From Phymatolithon calcareum (Eukaryota; Rhodophyta; Florideophyceae; Hapalidiales), in the NCBI GenBank assembly GCA_977006965.1, contig OZ345352.1:2790001-2854000 (forward strand): 64,000 nucleotides of DNA. Direction: 5' to 3'. Below, piece by piece: positions 43,086-53,619 of this stretch. Within the stretch, counting starts at the first letter, position 1, and each line of letters begins with the position of its first letter. A program made the position numbers and the translations under genes. The notes beneath the pieces are model-generated. The model was given only the letters and a program-made list of their open reading frames with translations, did not search any database and was not told the origin of the DNA.

Positions 43086-45266
43086 ACAACCTGGTGTGAT
43101 CCGTGGAGAACTAGAAAACGCACACCGGCACGCTATAAGTCATTTTGGAATACAGAGCTCGACAAAATCGCACTGAAGCGAAAGAAACTTTACCGGAAAG
43201 CCAGATCATCCCAAGCACCGGAAGACTGGGGTCGTTACCACGAGTGTAAGTACCAAATCAGAACCTTGGTGAACAAGAAGAAGAAAGAGCAGTATCAAGA
43301 ATACATAGCCGAGCTGGAGGAGAAGGATGGACCAGCGGCTTTGAAGCAACTTGCCAAGATGAAAAAGAAAATTCGAAGAAGAAAGCTAAGAAACGAGATG
43401 ACAGGAAGCCCCATGAATTGCGCTAAATTCTCAGCCCATATCTCAGCGACATGCCATAGCACCGAAAAGTGGCAACCCGGACTAAGAAAATTCTCCTGCA
43501 CAGAGGACATGAGGACAAAAATTGAAGCGGCTATCCGTAAAGCACCAAACGGAAAGGCACCAGGCTTAGACGAGGTGAAGGCTGAAATGCTAAAAGTCGA
43601 TATATCGCTCAATGCCGAAGTGCTTACAGCCTTGTGGGAGGCCTGCGGGAGATGTGGAGACACGCCTCTGCACTGGCAGAAAGCGCTCCTCGTCCCAATA
43701 CACAAGAAGGGAGCACACGAGGACCCCGGAAACTACCGACCGATTTCCTTGCTGAGCCACGCAAGGAAAATTATTGAGACAGCGCTTGATATGAAGCTGC
43801 GCACAGTATACTCAAACCACTGGTATCAGCTTGGGTTCCAAAAGGGGAAGAGCACTGAACTGGCCATCCTAAGAGCTACTGAGCTACTAAAAGAGGATCA
43901 GAGATGTGTAGCAGTATTGGACCTTAAGGCTGCCTACGACACAGTACCGAGAGTACACTTGGTGAACAGAATGAGACAAGTACTGCCCAAGGAGATCTGC
44001 GCAATGGCCGAGGCGTTCTTGACACCATCCTGGGTAGCAACAATTGGTGATGCGAACAGGAACTGGTTTCTAGTGGACAGGGGGGTCCCACAAGGGTCCC
44101 CTCTCAGTCCAAGCCTTTACAACATCTTCATGGATGAATTCGCCGAGCGAATGAGCCGGGCATCAAAAACCTGGGCTGAAGTACCGGCTATCCTCTTCGC
44201 AGACGATGTTCTTCTCTCTCCGAAATCACCCGCTGCACTGCAAGGACTATTGGATATAGCTACCCAATGGGCACAAGAGCGAGATATGACTTGGAACACT
44301 AAACAAGGGAAAAGCGAAGTCCTTGAATCAGAGGAAACATTGGGCAAGACATTCAAGCTAGCGAACAAGGTACTAGCACAAGTTCCGGAGGTCACGTACC
44401 TTGGAGTATCCATAGACCCCGGAGGAGTCACAGATACGTTAATGATGCAACGACTAAAGAAAGCAAGGACGGCCGTGTACGAGTTGCGTACACTGGGAGT
44501 GTTCAAGAAAGGGCTGAGTATACAGAAGTGTATCCAAATATACAAGGCGCTAGTACAGCCACGCTGGGAGTACGCAATGCACTTAACGCCCTGGACAGAA
44601 GACGTACAAAATGCTGTCAAGGAAGTAGAAGCAACATTCTTCAATCAAGTATTCGGGCCTCTGGCCCGAGGAAGGACGGATAGGCTCCGTCTCCTGTGCC
44701 GGATCCAGGCGGCCGCACATCGACGAGAAATCTTGGCCTTCAAAATGCTGAGAAGGAACAAGGCGAAAGAACGTATGTACTCAAAAGAAGTGCCCGAAAG
44801 AACAAACAACTATGAATGGCAGTACACGAAGAAAGATATCGCCGCGATGGAGACCAGAGAGCCGCTCGGTGAAGCTGTAAAGCATATCCAAACGAGCCAA
44901 TCGTCGCAAACACTTCGATCGAAATTTCTGGAAATGGAAGGAGACCGCCTAGAATCGAAGCGGAAAAGAAAGATACCGTACGACAAGACAAGAGAATTGC
45001 CGGCAATCCTCAAGTTCCCCAAGGTGAAGCACAGACAACTCGCGCTGCAGTATGCCTGCGGCAGATTCCCACAGGTGTCAACAACAAGTATGACTGAAGA
45101 ATTCGGCACCAGAGCCAGAGAGCATATGGAAACCCTTGAACGCACGTTAGCAGGGTACGAACTTGAAGGAGAAAAACGACTGGAAACAGAAAAGGCGCTG
45201 GATGAGCTCTTACTATTTAGCAAGACACTCATAGAACGCATGGAGACCGAAGAAGGCTTGTATTAA
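43086..45266 (+). CDS. LINE-A reverse transcriptase, uninterrupted frame
   Basis: Open for 726 codons from the truncation point to the TAA after METEEGLY; no start codon of its own, as the 5' half is missing. RT motif A CVAVLDLKAAYDTVPRV, motif B RGVPQGSPLSPSLYNIFMDE and motif C AILFADDVLL are intact, with the catalytic Asp residues. Thumb and C-terminal region follow (VTYLGVSIDPGG, QPRWEYAMHLTPW, long basic helices). There is no RNase H domain and no obvious CCHC knuckle. Intact frame and high similarity to A1 suggest a recent insertion. Antisense frames over it (43295-43705, 44117-44644) are shadows. Confidence 0.88.
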   Translation, partial: TTWCDPWRTRKRTPARYKSFWNTELDKIALKRKKLYRKARSSQAPEDWGRYHECKYQIRTLVNKKKKEQYQEYIAELEEKDGPAALKQLAKMKKKIRRRKLRNEMTGSPMNCAKFSAHISATCHSTEKWQPGLRKFSCTEDMRTKIEAAIRKAPNGKAPGLDEVKAEMLKVDISLNAEVLTALWEACGRCGDTPLHWQKALLVPIHKKGAHEDPGNYRPISLLSHARKIIETALDMKLRTVYSNHWYQLGFQKGKSTELAILRATELLKEDQRCVAVLDLKAAYDTVPRVHLVNRMRQVLPKEICAMAEAFLTPSWVATIGDANRNWFLVDRGVPQGSPLSPSLYNIFMDEFAERMSRASKTWAEVPAILFADDVLLSPKSPAALQGLLDIATQWAQERDMTWNTKQGKSEVLESEETLGKTFKLANKVLAQVPEVTYLGVSIDPGGVTDTLMMQRLKKARTAVYELRTLGVFKKGLSIQKCIQIYKALVQPRWEYAMHLTPWTEDVQNAVKEVEATFFNQVFGPLARGRTDRLRLLCRIQAAAHRREILAFKMLRRNKAKERMYSKEVPERTNNYEWQYTKKDIAAMETREPLGEAVKHIQTSQSSQTLRSKFLEMEGDRLESKRKRKIPYDKTRELPAILKFPKVKHRQLALQYACGRFPQVSTTSMTEEFGTRAREHMETLERTLAGYELEGEKRLETEKALDELLLFSKTLIERMETEEGLY

Positions 45267-45475
45267 TCCGCAGAAGGCAAGACAAAAAGTGGTCGAGACC
45301 AAGCACCAACAATCCCGTAGAGGACTGAAATAGGACTACTTTGAGTCCTGAGTTTTCCCGTCCGCCATTCTGGTGGACGTTTTGTGAGCTACACAAAGGT
45401 AGGTAGCATCAGAGGAAGCCTTGCCCATATCTTCGGAAGTCTGTGGGGCTTTTAAATAAACTTGAAAGGAAAAAA
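43086..45475 (+). mobile_element. 5'-truncated LINE-A (copy A2), best preserved
   Basis: Similarity to copy A1 begins at ACCTGGTGTGATCC (A1 about 32590) and runs to the 3' end TTTTAAATAAACTTGAAAGG plus A run. 5' truncation at the linker between endonuclease and RT is typical of non-LTR insertions. No convincing target duplication was found. Fold-back sequences adjoin both junctions. Confidence 0.88.
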
Positions 45476-45477
45476 AT

Positions 45478-45535
45478 ATCTATAGTTTTTCTTTGTTTTA
45501 TTTTTAAAAAAATAAAACAAAGAAAAACTATAGAT
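45478..45535. repeat. 58-bp perfect fold-back at the LINE-A2 3' junction
   Basis: 28-bp arms, left arm starting ATCTATAGTTTTTCTTTG and right arm ending CAAAGAAAAACTATAGAT, separated by two A. It starts two bases after the poly(A) of copy A2. Confidence 0.9.
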
Positions 45536-45591
45536 TTTTGTTTACCGAAGCAGGTTGACTGTACATTCCAAGCCTCGCCATAATTGACAAT

Positions 45592-45715
45592 ATGGAGAAC
45601 GACGAGTCCCTGTATTAGGGACGAGGCGATATACTAGAATGAACAAGTTACGAAAAGCTGCTTCCGTATAGTCTTAGGAGTTTTAATCAGGGCTTTCAAA
45701 TAAACAACTAAACAG
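45592..45715 (+). mobile_element. LINE 3'-end scrap of a third subfamily
   Basis: Reads MENDESLY then a stop, like METEEGLY and MENEEGLY at the ends of LINE-A copies. A short UTR follows with GTCTTAGGAG...GGGCTTTCAAATAAACAAC, matching GTCTGTGGGGCTTTTAAATAAAC of LINE-A. Only about 125 bp remain. Confidence 0.65.
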
Positions 45716-45719
45716 TTGC

Positions 45720-47780
45720 AACAAAACATGCCAAGTGGTCCGGTTCAGAAACAGTTCCCTATCGGCAGAACGGGCATGGGGGTAGCCGGAGAATACAGGG
45801 ATGCTGAGGCGGATATCCATCATGGTCGTTCAAATTTCAGGTGCACCTCGAGAACCTCTATGACTTTGGAGAGGACAGAAAACAAGAGCGTCGAAGTTGC
45901 GATACGGACAGATTGTATATGGCTGAGAGTACGAATTGCATGAGCATCTCGATTCGCTGGCGGGGAAATAGAGAAAGACGAAAATGTTCTGCGGTCTACC
46001 TGGAACGCTTAGATTCTGGTAAGTCGCCATTGCCGCCGCTGTGAGCAGATGTATTCTGCTTTGGGCAATGCGGGAATTAAGCGGGTAGGTGTCCCATGTG
46101 AAGAAAGATTCTATTTGTCGACAGAGGTGCATTGCCAGTCGGTGGATGTGTACATATTGCTGATTCACTGGCAGACTGTTCTGTTGTCTTTTCGCTTTCT
46201 GAGTGCCCACAGCCCAGTTTTTTCGCACTGAATATACTCTTCGATTGCAATTTAGTTTCAGCTCCAAAGCCCAGGTCAACATATCTGCATTAATTCTTTA
46301 TTTGCATTTGAGCACGCATATGCGCAGAAGATGCTGGGATGGGCCCACTGTTCTGTTGTATTTTCTACAAGTCTGCAACTGAAATTGAACGTGCTTTTCG
46401 GATGGAACTATATCAGCACTCTAGATTAAAAAATATTTACTGCTACTCAGACCAACTGGGGGAGATGGAATCAAGAGGACTAATGCGCCATTTCCGAGCT
46501 GTAAAAAGATCGCCAATCGTGTCTATTATTTGAGTGACGCGCGTCTTTTAGGATGGGCCGGAGTGCCGTGTGCAAGCTCATCCTATTAGGGCAGGACTCA
46601 TCATAATGCCTCTGCGTGTTCCTTACGCGCATGAAGTCGTTTTCCTCGCCATTGAAATTCCGGAAAAGAGTAACCTTAGACTGGGGACGTCAGTAATCCC
46701 AACGGATGGATTGATGCACGAAACGACCAACCGGGAACGTCGGTGCGCTCGCCCATGTTGCGTAGCATCGAAAGGACTTTACAAGTTGCCAGCGTCCCGG
46801 GGTGAATCACTCCGCGGCATTACTTTCTGATAATACAGATAGATATGCCACAAAGGCCAATCATTAGTAAAGTATTTTCACCATGTCTCCTTTCGCCTGC
46901 ATTACTCCATAGGTTCTGACTTCGAAAAACATACAGCCCTAGAATGCATGATTTACGAACGACACTGTATTCAACTTGCATTGCTTATCATTGCGAGAGT
47001 AACACGCATCTAGATAATCATTATCTCACGTATACGCTTAGTGTTCGACATACTGTGAGAAACTACAGCCTAGAACGGTGAATCACACTTCATTTTCGGA
47101 TCTCGTCCATGCATCAGGCCTTGACGTTTGTGCACTCTTATGTTTTGCAATGTTCCCAACAGGGGAGTGTAAGGATATGAAAGCTACTAAGAACGATTAG
47201 AGGGAATTCTAGCGCAGGAGAGAGGATGTTTCACAACGTAATGAATGAATGAATGCTTTTTTCCCCCAAGAGGCTAGCAAGACATGGTTATATTGTTAGC
47301 TCTACTTAGATTACGGCAGGGCGCTTATCCTGCTAGCGAATTGAAACCACGCTTCTTCTCTGCCTGCCGCTCGTCATCAGACGATTCCACCCGAAGCAAC
47401 TGCTGTGGTTCCACGTTACGCGAGTCTACGTGGACGACAAGATCACAACGTAATACGAACCCAAAGGTCTGAACTAAACAAATGCCGGACACTTGGATGA
47501 AAACATTCGCGTATTCAATGTCTGGATTCATTGTGTCGCAGGGAATAACATTTTTCCGCACTCATGATAGAATATTTTAGATCAGAAAATTGTGGGTTCA
47601 CTCGAACTGCGCCACTGAGCAGCGCACATGTACTGTGCTCCTTAGCCTTCAGGTGGAAGCTGGATTAATTCTATTTAAGTGCTCATGTATTTTCATGAAA
47701 TAGCTTCTGAAAAAGTCCAAATCCTCAACTTGAGCAACTGAACTGAGCAAGGTCTTTCCGTCTTTTTGCATCATAGACGC
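45720..47780. other. Intergenic, no supported gene
   Basis: Small frames without domains. A GAAT microsatellite (four units) lies near 47240. No similarity to other segments of the window was noticed. Confidence 0.4.
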
Positions 47781-47934
47781 TCTAGTGTCTATTTCACAAA
47801 CCCCCTAAATTGAGGGGCGACTTGAAAGCTCAAAAAAGTTTATAAAAAGAATGCGGAACGGATCTTTCGCGCCATAGTCCGAAAGGCGGGTTTAGGTTCT
47901 AGATGAGGAGTATCCTATCTATTAAGCAGAGCAA

Positions 47935-48290
47935 AGAAAAAGAATTTGACCAGACCGATCGGGGTCGGAACAAAGTCCAGGTCGAGCGAGCACTTCTTCC
48001 AGCGCCAAACCCACTCGCGCGGCTACTCGCCTTGGGGAGGCGGCAGGATCATGGCGTCAAACCACGATCCCAAAGAAGGAGAACGAGAAATGGCAACCAA
48101 ATTTCCGTGGCCAACTTGGAAAAGCCGTCGCAGAAGCGACCCGCAATCATCGGCGAGTTCGGAATATAAAAAATGGAAATTTCTATGAAACAGACCAGTA
48201 CGGCACACTGGTCCACCGGGGCAATCACGCGAGCTAGAGCGCGCGCCAAGCCTGAGACTGAAGATAAATCCGATAACGAGGAGCCCGTCA
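47935..48290 (+). mobile_element. LINE-A 5'-end fragment inside PB-1
   Basis: GACCAGACCGATCGGGGTCGG onward matches 28780-29120 of copy A1, including ATGGCAACCAAATTTCCGTGG and the ORF1 N-terminus. Here the frame passes the point where A1 has a TAG. PiggyBac similarity resumes near GTTCTATGTCCGACAGGGGG. It is 5'-complete but 3'-truncated, the reverse of normal LINE truncation. Confidence 0.75.
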
Positions 48291-48411
48291 AGTTCTATGT
48301 CCGACAGGGGGACGGGTTCTCCGTCAGTTTTGGAGAGTTTGCACTCCAAGCAGGGATTTCTTATCCGAAAATGGTGGTATTGGGCACCATACGCCTTATG
48401 ATTGCTTTACG

Positions 48412-50616
48412 GTGATGCTTCCTCAAGTTCACCTTCAAAAAATTGTTGCTTGGACGTCTTCTAAGCTGCGAAGAATCAGTCGAAAGGAGACAACAGTAAC
48501 AGAGTTTCTCAAGTTTTTCGGAATACTCGTCCTGATCACAAGGTTTGCGTTTGGCTCGAAGGGCGATTTATGGCAGACTACAAGTCCGAACAAGTACATA
48601 CCCGCTCCTTCTTTTTCAAGCACTGGGATGAACAGAGACCAGTTCACCGAATATCTCCAACGCATTACATTCAGCATGCAACCAAATAGAGAAGGCATCA
48701 TATCGTCTGCACAGATTTGCTGGATGCTTGTTCAAGATTTTGTCGATGCTATCAATGACCACTGAAAGCGCACTGTGTCTCCGTCTGACCTCATCTGTGT
48801 CAATGAGTCCATATCGCGTTGGTATGGCAACGGAGGTCACTGGATTGAAATAGGGTTGCCTCAGTACATCGCCATTGACCGCAAGCCTGAGAACGGTTGC
48901 GAGATTCAGAATTCAGCGTGTGGAAGCAGTGGGATAATGCTTCATCTCGAGCTGGTGACAACTGCAGAAAAGAGACTTCGAACGGGAAACGAACGACGGT
49001 ACAGCAGTTCTACGCCGTCTGGCACAAGGCGTATTTTATGTACGGATTCCTACATTGAGAGCCTTGAATCTGCGAAGATGCTTCTCCGACTCGGCCTAAA
49101 GTTCATTGGGGTTATAAAGAGGGCGGCGAAGAAGGATGCCATGGAATATTTCTATGGTGCGAAAATCTTTCGCTGGCTGTGACGAACAGTCACTCACGTC
49201 ACTCATTTGACGTGATCAAGACCCCTTATCAACTACAGAAACATAGTCAATATCATACGATCCCATCAAATCGTTACTCCGTTGATCAATCATACTCTAT
49301 TCTTCCTCGTTACGGTTCCTCAGTCACACGTTACACGTCAAGTCACAATCAATCATATATCATGTCACTGTTACCTCGGCCGAGACCAATTACAATTACT
49401 ATCCTATAATTGTATTGTAATTACCCTAGCGTGACAGATATGTCACGTGACGCTTGACCGAAAGCAGTCGCGAGACTGAGACTGTCACGCGTGACCGCGC
49501 CGCCGCTCACTAAGAGCGCGGAGCTCTTTTGAAGAGCCTCTCTCAAGTCCATCATTTTTAGCGAATCTCCGCCTTCCATAGTTCCTCGTCTTACTCATCA
49601 TCGTTGTGACCAATGAGCAACCGCCATTGGACCCTCGACGGCTTCCTCATTGCCGATTACTACTGTGGCCAATGATATCCTGCCATTAGTATCTCCCTCC
49701 ACCATGTTGACGTTAGACCAATTGTTTTTAGCCATCTACTTGTCCCGTGTGTCTCTTCACATAAGTGTCGACACACCCCTTTGCTTAGACTCTTCACTAT
49801 TGTTCTACTTCTAGTCGATATAAACCCTCCTTGACCAGCAGTCCTTAAACTCTGGTCAACGGATCTGCCAGCTTGTGCCTTGAACCCCACACTGGCGAAC
49901 CGTCAATGATGGCAGCAGTGTGGGTTGACCGTGATCGCCGATACTTTATTTAGACTTCCTCAACAACTATGCAAGGGAAACCGTACAGTCGTATGCGTTT
50001 GCGTCAGCTCGAAGATGGTGCTTCTCGTGTTGAGCTTTCAGTCCCTCAGCCTGAAGTATGCGAGACACAATATTCGCCCTGCACTCAAATCGACAAGAAT
50101 AATCGATGCCGTCAAGAGAGTTTGGACATGGAGAAGGAAGTATGCACCCAAGATTAGTCGTTTCGTATTAAAACATCTCTTCTTGCCGTTTGCGTGGTTG
50201 AAAGCTGGCTTTTATTCTTTGGTGCTCATGCAGAAGTTCAGCAGCACATGAGGCAGCGAAGGTATTATGAAGTGCTGGCCGAGCAACTTACCGACAACAC
50301 ATTCGATTCACGTAATACTCGTCGACGTTCAGTCAGTCAAAAACATGCATTGGCCTCCGGAAGTGGTGTTGGAACCCACTTAACTCCCAAACGAAAGAGA
50401 ATGAAGACTGCAAATGGCATAATGACTTCTTTTGCTGTGCCAAGCAACTACAGAGTCTGTAAAATCAAGAAGACAACGCTTGTGTGCTCATCATCTAATA
50501 GGCTTGATAGTGCTGCAATATACATTTGTGGTACGTCTACTTGTAGAAACTGTTTCGCTAAGCACGTGGAAGACATCCATGAGCTTGACGACTTTGACAT
50601 GCCCGATAGCGAGTAA
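48412..50616 (+). pseudogene. piggyBac-like transposase (PB-1)
   Basis: Pieces: 48412-48765 (KETTVTEFLKFFGILVLIT, GDLWQTTSPNKYIPAPSF); 48775-49177 with the catalytic region (ICVNESISRWYGNGGHWIE, AIDRKPENGCEIQNSACG, ILCTDSYIES, FIGVIK); and 49916-50616 with VWVDRDRRYFI, PQPEVCETQYSPCTQIDKNN and the C-terminal Cys-rich domain (CKIKKTTLVCSS, CGTSTCRNCFAKHVEDIH). The first catalytic Asp, expected in DES, is Asn (VNES). There are stops and frame changes near 48766, 49950 and 50155, and a 714-bp LTR sits in the core. Dead copy, but it shows the whole domain order. Confidence 0.8.
49178..49891. mobile_element. Solo LTR, 714 bp, 5-bp TSD
   Basis: Begins TGTGACGAAC and ends CCCCACA (TG...CA with short inverted ends). 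CTGGC flanks it at 49173-49177 and 49892-49896. It interrupts the piggyBac transposase between FYGAKIFRW and VWVDRDRRYF. Internal signals on the plus strand: many TGACG/CGTCA motifs in the first 330 bp and GATATAAACC near 49816. No internal retroelement coding follows, so LTR-LTR recombination presumably removed it. Orientation is likely plus from the TATA-like box. Confidence 0.85.
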
Positions 50617-50664
50617 CTTTCATGAGCAAAAAAATAAATGAATCTCCTCTCTCAATTGAGGTAA

Positions 50665-51260
50665 AAGTGCCCCTCAATTGAGGAAACACGATTCATTTAC
50701 GTTTTCGCACTTGAACGCTACTTGCTATCGGGTACGTCAATAGCGCCAACCTCATAGTTGTCTTCAAAATGCTTAGCGAAGCAGTTCATAACAGTAGAAT
50801 TATCGCAAAGGTATTTCCTATTATTTTTAAGCTGATACATGGGAAGCAAACGAGGGCTGACGTCTTGAATTTTCTAACTCTACAGCAGTTTTTCACAACA
50901 AATGTGGTCATCATGATATCTGGAGTCATCCTTTCTTTTTCTTGAGAGTAAACTGACTACGAAAACCGCTCTCGAATGCAAATGAACGTTCTAGAGCGAC
51001 TGAACTTCGACATGTACTGCGCGCGTCATATATTATCGATAAGGTACTCGCCCCGCATTTCACAATACTTTCGCTGCGTCATGTGCTGCTGACATTCTGC
51101 ATGGGTACGAGTGCTGCTGACATTCTGCACGGGTACTAGAGAATAACAGCCAGATAAAAACCGTGAAATTTGTCAGATGAGTTTGATGACCTCTATGAAC
51201 TATTTGCGTACTTGATGAGTCATTGCAGATTCAGCACTTTTCAAGTATGAATCCGCACAT
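50665..51260 (-). mobile_element. piggyBac-like fragment PB-2, tail-to-tail with PB-1
   Basis: Minus-strand sequence from CTCAATTGAGG leftmost, through AAACGTAAATGAATCG and the C-terminal coding end (GCTATCGGGTACGTCA on plus, cf. CCCGATAGCGAG at the end of PB-1). Further similarity to PB-5 (GTGCTGCTGACATTCTGCATG, GAGAATAACAGCCAG) continues to about 51.26 kb. Frames are badly decayed. Confidence 0.7.
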
Positions 51261-51355
51261 TTAATAAGGGGTATATATGTTGATTTATTTTAAGAGCACC
51301 CAAGACCTCACTGTAAGTAATTGGGCAGGTTCTCAATTACCATTTCACAAGGAGA

Positions 51356-51517
51356 TGTGTAACGTAAGCCGGGATAACAAATGAAAGTAAAACGTAAGAG
51401 TCCCAGGCCCGAGTGGGTACAATAGGACCCGAGGGCGGAGCCCGAGGGACTATGGTACCTACCAGGGACGGGTACGAGTACGTTTTACACATTTGTTATC
51501 CCGGCTTACGGTACACA
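51356..51517. repeat. 162-bp fold-back MITE-like element
   Basis: Outer inverted repeats: TGTGTAACGTAAGCCGGGAT on the left, with its complement ending GGCTTACGGTACACA on the right; 27 of 28 pairs match and weaker pairing continues through GTAAAACGTA. The centre has a GC-rich hairpin (CCCGAGGGC GGA GCCCGAGGG). No coding and no clear target duplication. Confidence 0.8.
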
Positions 51518-51729
51518 TAAGACTTGTTTTTGTAGACACTAGAAAACGAGCCGTTTTGAGAAGTACAAGTTTGTCGCAAATGGAAGCTTCCACACAAAGT
51601 ACAAAAATGTGTTTCACCGGACCACTATGAACCGAAACGATGATAAATCGGTCCATACCCAGACTGCTGACGTTTTCTGTTCATTTTATCAAAATATTAG
51701 AAAACACTAACAAATTTCGTTCTTACTTA

Positions 51730-53319
51730 GTGTCTATTTGACTAACCTCCTCAATTGAGTGGCGTTTTAAAAGCTCAAAAGAGTTTGTAAAAAGAATGCG
51801 GAACGGGTTATTCGCGCCATATTTAGTAAGGCGGGGTCGTGCTCTGCGTGAAGAGTACCGGAACTAATAGCATATAAAAGCTTCGCTCGGCTCTGGAAAC
51901 GAAAATGTTCTGGTCAATTACAAGAATCACATCCACCATGCCACGCGAAGAAGACCCGCGCCGAGTGGTCAGTGCACCCGTACCCTCAAAAGCAACGTCT
52001 GGAACCAGTGTCGCAGAGTGCTGCAGAATATATGGGGCCTTGTCCAAGTCAAAAAAGGTGAACGGCACAGTTCAAGTGGTACTTGTGGACGAAATTAACG
52101 GTCGCGCGAGCACATCGCTTCGCGTTAAATAGGTGCTAGTTTTGCAACCGGTGATGAAGACTAAGATTTCGACAATTAAGATTGTTAACATCAAGGCAGG
52201 CAGCGCTGACGGTGATATTTCAGTGGCTCAGGAGCTTGAACCGAACCAGCAGCGGCAAAGCGCGTCAACGCTAGGGCCCGCTTACAGTATTCACCTGCGC
52301 CAATCTTCATCGCGAAACGCCAGCTCAATGACTCTAGTGGCAACCAAAAGCTCTTCAAAAGGCCTCAAAAGCTCGGAAGAAACTTTCAGAAGCGTTGAAC
52401 GACCTCGCCCTGGCTCTCTCGCCTACGGGTTGCAAGGCTCTTGGGACCAAGCGTCACGAGAGGACCATGATGTCCTCACACCCGACCGCGAGCCGAATAC
52501 TGTTGCTCATGGCGTGGCATGGTATGAGAGGAAGGTGCTATTCCCGATTGGGGGAGGGCTTCCCCGTCAGTTCTGGAGAGTTCGCACTGTCAACAGAGAC
52601 TACTTATCCGAAAATGCTGGCATTGGGCTCCATACTCCGTACGATTGCTTCTTGTCCATGTTTCCTCAAGTACAACTGCGAAAAATTGCTTCTTGGACGT
52701 CCGTTAAGCTGAGAAGGATTAGACGAAAAGAGACTACAGTTTCAGAGCTTCTTAAGTTTTTCAACCTGCTCATCCTCATGACGAGGTTTGAGTTCGGGTC
52801 TAAGAGCGATTTTTGGAAGACTACGAGGCGTGGTTGATGGCTGGCTTCTGTTCTCTGGTGCTCATCCAGAGTCACAGGATCACATAACGCAACGAAGATA
52901 TTATGAAGTTCTGGCTCAGCAACTTATCGATAACTCCTTCGATGCGCGCAATACGCGTCGACACTCAGTTACTCATGAACGTTCACTAGCCTCCGGGAGT
53001 GATGTTGGAACCCACTTAACGCCGACGACAAAGAAAAGGAAAACCGCGAATGGCATGATGACTACTTTTGCTGTGCAAAACAACTGCAGAGTGTGCAAAG
53101 TCAAGAAGACAACTCTTGTGTGCTCATCATGTAATAGGCTCGACGATTCAGCACTTTATGTTTGCGGTATTTCTACTGGTAGGAACTGTTTCGCTAAGCA
53201 TGTTGAGGATATCCATGAGCTGGACGCATTCGATTCGACCGATAGTGAGTAGATGTGTGTGCAAAAATTATATAAATCTCATTCCCTCAATTGATGGAAA
53301 AATTCCATCAAATAGACGC
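51730..53319 (+). mobile_element. piggyBac-like element PB-3 with internal deletion
   Basis: Left end GTGTCTATTTGACTAACC... and right end ...TCCATCAAATAGACGC are inverted repeats (GTCTATTTGA core, then a CAATTGAGG block). Length 1590 bp. A TATA-like CATATAAAAG at about 51869 precedes the coding region. The transposase N-terminus is joined directly to its C-terminus, so the catalytic core has been deleted. No TTAA duplication is visible at the ends. Confidence 0.8.
51899..53252 (+). pseudogene. piggyBac-like transposase, N- and C-terminal parts only
   Basis: An N-terminal frame begins at 51905 (FWSITRITSTMPREED) and is followed, after an in-frame TAG at 52130, by a long frame to 52837 with PGSLAYGLQGSWDQ, KETTVSELLKFFNLLILMT and FGSKSDFWKTT. 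About 15 bases later the frame changes to VDGWLLFSGAHPESQDHI, RYYEVLAQQLIDNSFD and the Cys-rich end CRVCKVKKTTLVCSSCNR...CGISTGRNCFAKHVEDIH with all Cys and His kept. DDD core residues are absent. Related copies suggest it can be moved only in trans. Confidence 0.75.
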
Positions 53320-53619
53320 TAGGCAGAAAATTGAGTGAGAAAAATCTTAGTTTTTTTCCTCTTCCCCTTCTCAAATTCTTTAAAAAATCCAACTTATATT
53401 GTTCTCCTCTCCGAGGAATAATGAAGTGATTTACAAGTTCTAAAATCCTCATGACATCAAAATAAACAATCAAATTTAAGCTTCCGACTTATTTTTCCCG
53501 CATCAGGTATTTTAAGTGGAAGGTTAACCTGATTTAGAAGATCATCTGTCCAATAGAACTTAGTTTAAATGAAAGTGATATTAGCGCCGAAAATGCTCAA
53601 CTTGAGATGAACTATTAAA

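Larger units (their letters stand above)
47785..50660 (+). mobile_element. piggyBac-like transposon PB-1, split by two insertions
   Basis: The 5' end GTGTCTATTTCAC...CTAAATTGAGGGG and subterminal AAAGCTCAAAAAAGTTT match PB-3. The 3' end, after the transposase stop at 50616, is CTCTCAATTGAGG, joined directly to an oppositely oriented copy (PB-2). It contains a LINE-A 5' fragment near 47.94-48.29 kb and a solo LTR at 49178-49891. Confidence 0.75.

Noticed and set aside
43295-44644. Antisense ORFs across LINE-A2
   Set aside because: Shadow frames of the RT coding strand; the same shadows appear over copy A1.
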